NCBI GenBank assembly: GCA_028282295.1
Contig: JANQIE010000127.1
Coordinates: 1 to 36,594, forward strand
DNA length: 36,594 nt
Direction of reading: 5' to 3'
Source: Desulfobacterales bacterium
GTDB taxonomy: Bacteria; Desulfobacterota; Desulfobacteria; Desulfobacterales; JANQIE01
Part shown: positions 8,054-14,853 of the stretch, piece by piece
Position numbering within the stretch: the first letter of the stretch is position 1
Layout of the letters: the number at the start of each line of letters is the position of its first letter
Position numbers and translations under genes: made by a program
The notes under the pieces: model-generated
What the model was told of the DNA's origin: nothing
Databases searched by the model: none
Seen by the model: the letters and a program-made list of their open reading frames with translations, nothing else

Positions 8054-8293
8054 TCAATCATGCTTCAGTATTTTAGCACGCAGCCCTTTTATTTCTTCGC
8101 GGATATCTTCGATCGTATCCTTTGCCTGGCAATCGGCGCAAAGATAACTGCTTGCTTCGGCCGGTCGATCGCTGCAATCGATGCAGATGCCTTTAGCGGC
8201 CAGTTCCTTTTGCCGGCGCGACAACTTCAATTTGGTCATCGACGGTGGTTTACCGCTTTTGCGCTGCGCGCGCAATAAATCCATGTAGCCCAT
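8054..8293 (-). CDS. Small zinc-ribbon-like protein
   Basis: The product has 79 residues. Residues 1-32 are basic. C37/C40 and C52/C55 form a CxxC-x11-CxxC zinc-ribbon pattern, and a charged helix follows. AAGGTAA precedes the ATG by six bases. It lies 15 bases after the histidine kinase stop on the same strand, so it is almost certainly co-transcribed. A small metal-binding protein next to a kinase with Cys-rich PAS domains could be an adaptor, but this is inference. Confidence 0.7.
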   Translation of the reverse strand: MGYMDLLRAQRKSGKPPSMTKLKLSRRQKELAAKGICIDCSDRPAEASSYLCADCQAKDTIEDIREEIKGLRAKILKHD

Positions 8294-8308
8294 GTGTTAC
8301 CTTATATT

Positions 8309-10120
8309 TTATGCCTCACCATCGGAGGCGCTCTGCGGCAACCGCCGGCGCGGGAGGCGGATGCGAAAGGTCGTGCCCTGTCCCGGCTCGGATTCCAGTT
8401 CAATCCGTCCGCCGTGCTCCTGGATGATTTTTTTCGTCATCAACAATCCCAAACCGGTGCCGCCCAGGCCCTTGGTCGTGAAAAAGGTCGTGAACACCTT
8501 TTTCTTGATTTCGTAATCCATTCCACAGCCGTTATCAGCCACTTCATAAATAATAGTGCCGTTTTTTTCAAACGCACGCACCGTCACCCTGGAACCGCCG
8601 TCGGTGCTCACGCTGCAGGCATCGATGGCGTTGCCGACCAGGTTGGTCAGACATTCGTGCATGCTCTCGTAGTCGATCACGGCCGAGGCCAGTGTTTGCG
8701 GCAACTCAAATTGAAGCTGGATGCCCAATTCTTCGGCTTTCGTGGAATACATTTCAACCACTTCCTGGGCAATGTCGGCCGGATTGTTCACACGTGCCTT
8801 GATCTGGCGGCCCTTGGCAAACGATAAAAAGGCTTTGACAAACATCGATATCCGCTCAATGTTGCGCCGAAGCATTTCAATCCCCTTTTGGATGCGCTCC
8901 AGATTGCCCTTTTGCATTCCGGTGCTCAGCATGTACATGCCGCCCTCCAGGGCAGTGGTGAGATTCTTGATGCCATGCGCCAAACCGGCCACGGTCTGAC
9001 CGACAGCCGCCAGGCGCTCGGCTTCCAGTTTTTCGTTTTCCAGTTTCTTGATTTCACTTAGATCCTGAATGGAAAACGCCATGCCCGTCGAGCCGCCTTC
9101 GATTTTGAGCTGATTGCCGATCAGCCGCACCGGCACTTTCGCACCGGTCATGTCGGTAACTTCGGTTTCCGGCAAATACACATGTTGCGTACCGGCATCG
9201 ACCTGCCGCATGAATCCCTCGGGCAGCATACCGGCCAGACTTTGCCTGGAAACCTTCTGATCCGGTCCCACCTTGAAGGTATCCCGGGCAGCGGGATTGA
9301 AAATGCTGACCTGCCCCTCATTGTCGACGGCGAAAATGCCGTCCATGGAGGTTGTAATCATGGTTTCAAGAAAGGTGTGCGCAAACTTCAACCCATCTTC
9401 AAGTTTCAATGTTTGCGTGACATCGACCGCCAGCTCCATCACCATATCGAATGTCCCGTTGGACAAACGCAACGGGACCGTAATGACGTGCAAATGGATT
9501 GTCTGGCCGTCGAGGGTGCGCCAGATGTGATGGCCGGTGTGCAGCTCGCCGTCCTCAAACGTCTGGCGGGCAGTGCATTCACTGCATTTGTGATCGACGC
9601 CCTTTAACCCCTTGTAACAATGCAACCCTTCCAGATCGCCCAACATGGTGCGGGCGCGCTCGTTGCTTTTGACGATGCGGTAATTTTTATCGATAATCAA
9701 AATGCTGCACGGCACCTGATCAAAAAGCAATTGATACTCGCGTCGGATCTGCTCTGTCTCGGTGATGTCGGTGCACATTTCGATTAAATACGGGATGCGC
9801 CCCTTGTCATCCACCACCGGTGTCGTATGTTTGATATAGCGAGTAAAATTTCCCGCGGCATTGTAGCCAACTTCCTCATTGACCACCGGCTGACCATTTT
9901 GAAACGCAACTGCCCCTTTGCATTGCGGACACATAGAATCACGGCCCTTGTAGACTTCATAACATTTGCGATCTTGCCACGGGCCGAACATTTGCTCAAA
10001 GGCTTTATTGGCATACACCAAATTAAACGCCTGGTCGATCACGGCGATCGCCATGGGAACCGTATCGAACAAATGATGCTTTAACCAATCATCCAACTCT
10101 TTGGGAGGACGCATCAACAT
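8309..10120 (-). CDS. Soluble PAS-domain sensor histidine kinase
   Basis: The 603-residue product has no membrane segment, so it senses something in the cytoplasm. Three PAS domains lie at about residues 15-125, 128-240 and 245-360. The first two carry a Cys cluster, C53/C64/C67 and C168/C179/C182, in the pattern CY.....G.D..C..C, which could bind metal or an Fe-S cluster or respond to redox. The dimerisation helix has the phospho-acceptor H382 in HGIKN, with Gly-Ile-Lys rather than the usual Glu-x-Arg. The HATPase domain has NLVGNAID (N box), DNGCGMD (G1) and GLGGTGLGLLMTKKI (G2). It lies 154 bases downstream of a response regulator on the same strand, probably its partner, and ahead of three small genes. 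The start has AAAGGA upstream. Confidence 0.9.
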   Translation of the reverse strand: MLMRPPKELDDWLKHHLFDTVPMAIAVIDQAFNLVYANKAFEQMFGPWQDRKCYEVYKGRDSMCPQCKGAVAFQNGQPVVNEEVGYNAAGNFTRYIKHTTPVVDDKGRIPYLIEMCTDITETEQIRREYQLLFDQVPCSILIIDKNYRIVKSNERARTMLGDLEGLHCYKGLKGVDHKCSECTARQTFEDGELHTGHHIWRTLDGQTIHLHVITVPLRLSNGTFDMVMELAVDVTQTLKLEDGLKFAHTFLETMITTSMDGIFAVDNEGQVSIFNPAARDTFKVGPDQKVSRQSLAGMLPEGFMRQVDAGTQHVYLPETEVTDMTGAKVPVRLIGNQLKIEGGSTGMAFSIQDLSEIKKLENEKLEAERLAAVGQTVAGLAHGIKNLTTALEGGMYMLSTGMQKGNLERIQKGIEMLRRNIERISMFVKAFLSFAKGRQIKARVNNPADIAQEVVEMYSTKAEELGIQLQFELPQTLASAVIDYESMHECLTNLVGNAIDACSVSTDGGSRVTVRAFEKNGTIIYEVADNGCGMDYEIKKKVFTTFFTTKGLGGTGLGLLMTKKIIQEHGGRIELESEPGQGTTFRIRLPRRRLPQSASDGEA

Positions 10121-10274
10121 TCCAATCCTTTGTGGGTGATAGATGTAAGTGACAAGGATGTATTATGTGTTGAAGTAGTCAAGACGAACTTTGGAGTTTA
10201 CTGTCGTTGGCAGCAAATACTTTTTCGTAATCTTTAATAAACCGACGCGGGCTAACGCCACAAAAAAGTTCCGG

Positions 10275-10676
10275 CTATTTGCTTTGGGCGGTCAAATCGC
10301 CAACCAGTTCCAGGAATGCGGACAAGTCGACAGGTTTTTCGACAAACCCTTCCGGCGGTGCGATCGTGTCGTCGGCGACAAGTTTGCGAAAACCGTTATC
10401 CATGAATTCGGTGCGGACGGTTATCCCGCTGAGCATCGCCACCGGTATTTTAGAAAGGCGCAAGCAATTGCGTAGTTCTTTGTAAATCGAGATACCCGAA
10501 CGCTTGGGCATCATGACGTCCAACACAATTAAATCCGGCATTACTTTGTGCACCGCCTCCGTGACATTCGCCTGCGCCTCGACCGTACATGCACGAAACC
10601 CGCTGTCTTCAAGCGCTGCCATGAGATAGTCGCGGATGTCGGGTTCATCTTCGATAATCATTATAGTTTTAGCCAT
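10275..10676 (-). CDS. CheY-like single-domain response regulator
   Basis: The 133-residue product is a receiver domain only. The acidic pocket is E9/D10, the phospho-acceptor is D53 in LIVLDVMMP, and the conserved lysine is in FVEKPVD. An extra segment between beta-4 and beta-5 (VRTEFMDNGFRKLVADDTIAP) is longer than in CheY. The second regulator of this window (13189-13710) has a similar extension, so both belong to one subfamily. There is no DNA-binding domain, so output must be by protein contact. It likely receives phosphate from the kinase downstream. Confidence 0.85.
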   Translation of the reverse strand: MAKTIMIIEDEPDIRDYLMAALEDSGFRACTVEAQANVTEAVHKVMPDLIVLDVMMPKRSGISIYKELRNCLRLSKIPVAMLSGITVRTEFMDNGFRKLVADDTIAPPEGFVEKPVDLSAFLELVGDLTAQSK

Positions 10677-11097
10677 GCGCTTGCCTTTGTGATTGAGCCG
10701 GTAGAATGGATTCGTTACACAGCCGACATTATGTCAAAACCAAACCGTTAAGGCAAACCCTTTTACAGAACATCGCCAACAACCGACAAAGGCCTGACAC
10801 ACTTGCAGCAGGCAGTCGCCTGGTCGTCCATCTTGACCTTACACGTCGGGATTATTGGAAAAAATTTCATTTTTAACTTTCAAACCATACTATTTTAATA
10901 TATATTATTCCATTACGCTTTTCAACACCCCGGCCATGGACGCTATTCGGGTAGCGCCGCCTAAGGGACGGGCAATGGATGGCACAAAAAAAATCGCCCA
11001 ATACCGCAAAGCGTCGTTTTGCCGGTGATTTTTGTGTGACCAACTGAGTGACTAACCGGGTTGAACCCAAAAAAAGGAGGCATATTAAGGAGGCATT
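10677..11097. other. Divergent promoter region of response regulator and SQR-like gene
   Basis: No gene supported. It contains an AT-rich block (about 10858-10915) that is the likely promoter zone. After it come a CGCTA-TTCGGG-TAGCG hairpin (about 10941-10956) and the leader of the SQR-like gene. No riboswitch consensus was recognised. Confidence 0.5.
11074..11096 (+). promoter_or_regulatory. Duplicated Shine-Dalgarno AAGGAGGCAT before SQR-like gene
   Basis: AAGGAGGCAT occurs twice, at 11074-11083 and 11087-11096, 13 bases apart. The second is at normal spacing from the ATG at 11098. The first may be a ribosome standby site or simply a short tandem duplication. Confidence 0.5.
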
Positions 11098-12348
11098 ATG
11101 AAAAAAATCTTGATTTTAGGGTCGGGTGCCGGCGGGACCATGGTAGCCGCGAAACTGCGTAAAGAGCTCAGTGACCTGGAATGGTCCATCACCATTATCG
11201 ACAATGATGAAATGCACCACTATCAACCCGGCTGGCTGTTTATCCCCTTCGGCATCTACACGGCCGAAGACTGTATGAAGCCCAAGCGGGATTTCATTCC
11301 CAAAGGGGTTAAATTCGTACTGGACGAAGTAGTCGGCGTTGATCCGGATAAAAGAATCGTTGAGGCCAAAAACGGTAAATACGATTATGATTGGCTGGTC
11401 ATCGCCACCGGCTGCCGCATCGCCCCCGAAGAAGTGGAAGGACTGGAAGACTGGACACCGGATCCCAAATCGAATGTCGGCACCTTTTTCACCATGGAAA
11501 GCGCCGTTGCCCTGTATAAAAAAATGAAGTACTTCAGGTCCGGCAAGTTTATTTTCAATATTGCCGAAATGCCTCATAAATGCCCGGTTGTTCCCATGGA
11601 GTTTATCTTCATGGCCGATTGGTTCTATGCTGTCAACGGCGTGCGGGACAACATTGAGATAGAATTTGTCACCCCCAACACCGGCATCTTCACCAAACCG
11701 ATTGCAACCAAGGTGCTCAGTGTCGCGGCGCAGGAAAAGAATATCATGGTGACCCCCAACTTCCACCTCACCACGGTCAATCAGGAAGAAAAATATATCG
11801 AATCGGCCACCGGCGACAGGATCGACTATGATCTGTTTATTTCGACGATGCCGAACCTGGGCGCCGACTATGTGGATGAATCCGGCCTGGGCGACGGGAT
11901 GGGGTATGCCCTGACCGACAACCACACTTTGAAACATGAAAAACACGACCACATCTATATCGTCGGCGACGCCACCAACGTGCCCACCTCCAAAGCCGGC
12001 TCTGTGGCGCACTACGAAGCGGAGATCGTCGTGGAAAACATGCTGCTGGAAATCGAGGGTCAGGAGCCGAAACCCTCCTTCGACGGGCACTCCACCTGCT
12101 TTATCGTTTCCGGCTACGACAAGGCCTACCTGTTCGACTTCAACTACAAGACCGAGCCGCTGCCGGGCAAATACCCATTCCCCGGCTTAGGGCCGTTTGA
12201 TCTGGTCGGCGAAAGCAATATCAACTACTGGGGCAAAATGATGTTCAAATGGGTTTATTGGAATTTACTGCTCACCGGCCAGGACCTGCCGTTGGAACCG
12301 CAGATGAACATGGCCGGCAAGAACTGGCCCAGTGTTGAAACGGAATAG
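11098..12348 (+). CDS. sqr: Sulfide:quinone oxidoreductase-like FAD flavoprotein
   Basis: The 416-residue product begins with a GxGxxG FAD-binding motif (ILGSGAGGTMVAAKL) followed by the acidic end of the second strand (IIDND). Cysteines lie at C59, C106 (ATGC), C162 (HKCPVVPMEF) and C334 (STCFIV). SQR uses two or three redox cysteines; C162 and C334 are placed like the pair that carries the polysulfide bridge. The C-terminus has an amphipathic segment (FKWVYWNLLLTGQDLP) that in SQR anchors to the membrane at the quinone site. The reaction would be sulfide to sulfur compounds with electrons to quinone. Ten bases downstream is a DUF1641 gene, a frequent partner. The direction and substrate in a sulfate reducer are uncertain. 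Confidence 0.85.
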   Translation: MKKILILGSGAGGTMVAAKLRKELSDLEWSITIIDNDEMHHYQPGWLFIPFGIYTAEDCMKPKRDFIPKGVKFVLDEVVGVDPDKRIVEAKNGKYDYDWLVIATGCRIAPEEVEGLEDWTPDPKSNVGTFFTMESAVALYKKMKYFRSGKFIFNIAEMPHKCPVVPMEFIFMADWFYAVNGVRDNIEIEFVTPNTGIFTKPIATKVLSVAAQEKNIMVTPNFHLTTVNQEEKYIESATGDRIDYDLFISTMPNLGADYVDESGLGDGMGYALTDNHTLKHEKHDHIYIVGDATNVPTSKAGSVAHYEAEIVVENMLLEIEGQEPKPSFDGHSTCFIVSGYDKAYLFDFNYKTEPLPGKYPFPGLGPFDLVGESNINYWGKMMFKWVYWNLLLTGQDLPLEPQMNMAGKNWPSVETE

Positions 12349-12357
12349 GAGGCAGCT

Positions 12358-13047
12358 ATGACAAACGAAGAATTGATCTTAAAAAAGCTTGAAGATATTG
12401 AGGCGAAGATCGAGCCGATGCTCGCCGAACGCCAAAAATGGATCGAGCTCAGGCAAGATCTGGTGCCGTTGCAACATCAGGCGGTCAATCTGTTGACTGA
12501 ACATTTAAAAGAAGTTGAAGTCGGTTTTCAACTGGAGGATTTATTCCTGCTGCTTAAACAGACCATGCGCAACACCCAGAATTTTCTCTTTGCGCTGCAA
12601 GCCATGGACAACATCATCGAATTCGTCAAGGACATGGAGCCGCTGTTAAAATCGGCCGTACCCAAGATGATCGAACACCTGGATGACCTGGAACAAAAAG
12701 GGGTCTTTCGTATTTTAAAGGCAACCCTGGATGTTCGCGCCAAGGTGGCCGATGCCTATGACGGTAAGGATATTGACCAGATCGGCGATGGTATGGTAGC
12801 CATGTTGAAGCTGGCTAAAAAAATGTCGGACCCGCAAACGCTGGCGTTTCTCGAAAGGGCCGTCGAGATACCGGGCAGTGTCGACTTGAGCAACACCCAA
12901 AAAGTCGGCCCGTTCCGGATGCTTTCCGCTGGATTCAACAGCGATGTCAAAGAGGGCCTCGGCGTTTTGATCGAACTGACCAAAGCCATGAGCAAATTGA
13001 AGACCAACGGTCAGGAGCAGTTACCGGCAGACACCGCTGCCCAATAG
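12358..13047 (+). CDS. DUF1641 protein, partner of SQR-like flavoprotein
   Basis: The 229-residue product is almost entirely helical with no export signal. The central part (QNFLFALQAMDNIIEFVKD, then LDDLEQKGVFRILKATLDV) matches DUF1641 (COG2427) as I know it. DUF1641 genes often follow SQR-like or formate-dehydrogenase-associated genes; the biochemical role is unknown. A strong AGGAGG site precedes the ATG, with only nine bases after the SQR stop, so the two are one operon. Confidence 0.8.
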   Translation: MTNEELILKKLEDIEAKIEPMLAERQKWIELRQDLVPLQHQAVNLLTEHLKEVEVGFQLEDLFLLLKQTMRNTQNFLFALQAMDNIIEFVKDMEPLLKSAVPKMIEHLDDLEQKGVFRILKATLDVRAKVADAYDGKDIDQIGDGMVAMLKLAKKMSDPQTLAFLERAVEIPGSVDLSNTQKVGPFRMLSAGFNSDVKEGLGVLIELTKAMSKLKTNGQEQLPADTAAQ

Positions 13048-13084
13048 CTTGCCGCAAGCGTTGGATGCGAAGCCGTCGGCCGGA

Positions 13085-13106
13085 CAGCGCCCAAAACATG
13101 GCGCTG
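13085..13106. other. Small hairpin between DUF1641 and response regulator
   Basis: CAGCGCC and GGCGCTG face each other over an eight-base loop. There is no T-run after it. It may be an mRNA processing or stability element in the 141-base gap. Confidence 0.3.
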
Positions 13107-13188
13107 GGCTAGTACACCGGTCCGTGGCGAAACTAAAACCGGTTGAAAGCCATTCACACCAAAACGTCTGTTAAAAGGAGAGTATCTT

Positions 13189-13710
13189 ATGGCAAGTGCC
13201 TCGGAAAAAAAGATCCTGGTTGTGGATGATGAACCTGATGTTCGCAATTTTCTGGCCGCCTGTATCGAGGATGCCGGGTTTCAGGTGGAAACCGCGGCCG
13301 ACGGCGTGGAAGCCTTGGAAAAGGTCAAAGCCGATCCGCCCGACCTCATGACGCTGGACATGGTGATGCCCCGCAAATCGGGCATCAACGTGATGCGTAC
13401 CCTGCGCAGCAATGAAAGATACGCGAAACTGCCGGTGATCGTTATCACCGCTCACGCCCACGACGAACTGGGTAGCGAGGACATCAAGGGGTTCAACGCG
13501 TTTGCCTCCGGTTTGCGGCCGCGTTATACAATGGAAAAACCGGTGACACCGGAAAAACTGGTCAAAGCCATCGGTGATATCCTGCAGGTCGACGTCGAAA
13601 TGCCGGATGACGAACACTCGGCCGATGATCGTGCCCAGGTCATGAAAATGGTGGGTGAGACCGATCCGGAAACACTAAAGAAAATCCAGAAGCTATTGGG
13701 AAACGGTTAA
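13189..13710 (+). CDS. Response regulator receiver protein with C-terminal extension
   Basis: The 173-residue product has a receiver domain at residues 7-128: D13/D14 pocket, phospho-acceptor D57 in LMTLDMVMP, and lysine in MEKPVTP. As in the regulator at 10275-10676, the segment between beta-4 and beta-5 is extended (HDELGSEDIKGFNAFASGLR). A charged tail of about 45 residues follows, ending in a short helix (ETLKKIQKLLGNG); it is not a known DNA-binding domain. AAGGAG lies upstream of the ATG. It follows the SQR/DUF1641 pair and ends at a strong terminator, so it may be part of the same transcript and respond to sulfur or redox state. That link is inference. Confidence 0.85.
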   Translation: MASASEKKILVVDDEPDVRNFLAACIEDAGFQVETAADGVEALEKVKADPPDLMTLDMVMPRKSGINVMRTLRSNERYAKLPVIVITAHAHDELGSEDIKGFNAFASGLRPRYTMEKPVTPEKLVKAIGDILQVDVEMPDDEHSADDRAQVMKMVGETDPETLKKIQKLLGNG

Positions 13711-13746
13711 CGCAACAGCCGTTGCGCAATAAAGAGTGACCACGTT

Positions 13747-13791
13747 AAAAAGCCGTTTGCAATCGTCTGGCGATCGCAAACGGCTTTTTTT
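13747..13791. terminator. Strong bidirectional rho-independent terminator
   Basis: The stem AAAAAGCCGTTTGC..GCAAACGGCTTTTTT, extended inside by ATCG/CGAT, has a T-run on the plus strand and a matching A-run on the other side. It separates the response regulator (plus) from the convergent Rrf2 gene (minus) and could serve both. Confidence 0.9.
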
Positions 13792-13859
13792 ATATCTTGC
13801 CATGGGCCCAACAACCGGGCACCTTGCTCAGCATGCCTGCAGCCAGGTTTTGCGGCCGT

Positions 13860-14270
13860 CTACAAATCCTTTCCCTGCAGCAGATCGGCAATGGTTTTGG
13901 CGTCCAGTTTTGCGTAGAGGGCCTGGGTGGCTTCCTTCCATGCCAGGCGGACCCGGCAGTCATCCGCCATGGCGCATTTTTCAGGCAGGCTGACACATTC
14001 CACCAGATCGGTTTGACCTTCGAACAGACGGACAATTTGTCCCAACGTGATTTCATTCGGCGGTTTGGCCAGGATATGCCCCCCCTTGGGGCCGCGCACA
14101 CTTCGCACCAAATCGGCCTGTTTCAACGTTCGAATAAGTTGCTCCAAATACTTGGCGGGAATGTCCTGCTTTTCCGAAATCGTTCCCACCTGAACCGGTT
14201 TTTCTCCGGGATTGCGTGCCAGTTCCAACAGAATTCGGGTACCATAACGACTGCGAGTGGATAGTTTCAT
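13860..14270 (-). CDS. Rrf2 family transcriptional regulator with three cysteines
   Basis: The 136-residue product has an N-terminal winged helix-turn-helix (KLSTRSRYGTRILLELA, then IPAKYLEQLIRTLKQADLV and wing RGPKGGHILAKP). C92, C99 and C105 have the spacing of the Fe-S ligands in IscR-type Rrf2 proteins (C-x6-C-x5-C here), so it probably senses Fe-S supply, redox state or NO. No isc or suf genes are adjacent, so the target is not obvious; the SQR operon converges on it. The Shine-Dalgarno is weak (AGGC). Confidence 0.9.
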   Translation of the reverse strand: MKLSTRSRYGTRILLELARNPGEKPVQVGTISEKQDIPAKYLEQLIRTLKQADLVRSVRGPKGGHILAKPPNEITLGQIVRLFEGQTDLVECVSLPEKCAMADDCRVRLAWKEATQALYAKLDAKTIADLLQGKDL

Positions 14271-14379
14271 ATGTTGCGTGCCTATTTCGCCCGATCCGGT
14301 GGGTCGTGCCCACCAACTATTCAGTGTACTTCACAGATTTTGATTAACGATGAAAAGCAGATGATTGTCAATCCTAAAA

Positions 14380-14546
14380 TGTGCCCATCCGGAAATAGTA
14401 GATTTTAGTTCAGGCCAAGGCTGCAGCGAATTTGAAACCGCAGGCGTAGCCTTACTACGTCGCAAGAACGTGGATGGCTACGCCATTATTTCAAATTCGT
14501 GCGAACACCGGCCTGGACCAAAAGATGCCATTTCCGGATGGGCACC
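14380..14546. repeat. Palindromic repeat family A, copy A2
   Basis: The left end GTGCCCATCCGGAAATAGTA pairs with the right end CATTTCCGGATGGGCAC. Inner arms are CCAAGGC/GGCCTGG-like and AATTTGAAA/TTTCAAATT. The apical stem GGCGTAG..CTACG is present. This copy has an extra segment of about 25 bases (14465-14490) on the right side compared with copy A3. Confidence 0.85.
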
Positions 14547-14560
14547 AGCCTGCAAGGGGG

Positions 14561-14584
14561 GAATTCCTGATAGGAATTTTTTAC
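14561..14584 (+). repeat. T-tailed hairpin, repeat C copy 2
   Basis: AATTCCT-GAT-AGGAATT followed by TTT. It is a close relative of the hairpin at 7387. TTTGTCAAACTCACTTG, a motif also found at 7573-7589, follows directly. Confidence 0.45.
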
Positions 14585-14624
14585 TTTTGTCAAACTCACT
14601 TGGATTTTAAAAGGAAAACACCAC

Positions 14625-14676
14625 GTCACCCCGGCGAACGCCGGGATCCAGAATCAAAACGATATAGACCTTCATT
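14625..14676. repeat. CCCCGG-type palindromic repeat family B, copy B3
   Basis: GTCACCCCGGCGAACGCCGG, then GATCCAG and the tail AATCAAAACGATATAGACC shared with B1. Confidence 0.8.
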
Positions 14677-14741
14677 GTGCTCTTTATTCAAATTAATATC
14701 GTATTTTCAAAGCTTTACAAAATAAAAAAACAATTCACCAG

Positions 14742-14772
14742 TTGCCATACATCACTTTTTATGCCATACAAT
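14742..14772 (+). promoter_or_regulatory. Candidate promoter and direct repeat GCCATACA
   Basis: TTGCCA (14742) and TACAAT (14767) form a promoter-like pair with a long 19-base spacer. GCCATACA occurs twice with 19-base spacing and could be a regulator site. It lies 80 bases before the CheW-LysM start. Confidence 0.25.
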
Positions 14773-14853
14773 TAAGATCAATTGTTCCTCATTTTCGGCC
14801 TTTTGCTACCGGCGCGCTCACTTAAAAAAACAGATCATATTTGTATTGGCAGA

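Larger units (their letters stand above)
14271..14853. other. Gene-free region, repeats upstream of CheW-LysM gene
   Basis: It holds palindromic repeat A2, hairpin C2, CCCCGG repeat B3 and an AT-rich promoter zone. ORFs drawn across it are translations of the repeats. I see no other gene. Confidence 0.6.

Noticed and set aside
10921-11040. Possible c-di-GMP or other riboswitch before the SQR-like gene
   Set aside because: Hairpins are present, but none of the conserved riboswitch core sequences I know is found.
11116-12090. 324-codon ORF antisense to the SQR-like gene
   Set aside because: Shadow frame; the sense protein has FAD and Cys motifs and a perfect ribosome binding site.
14365-14610. 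81-codon ORF across repeat A2
   Set aside because: It translates the palindromic repeat; the other family A copies differ in frame and length there.
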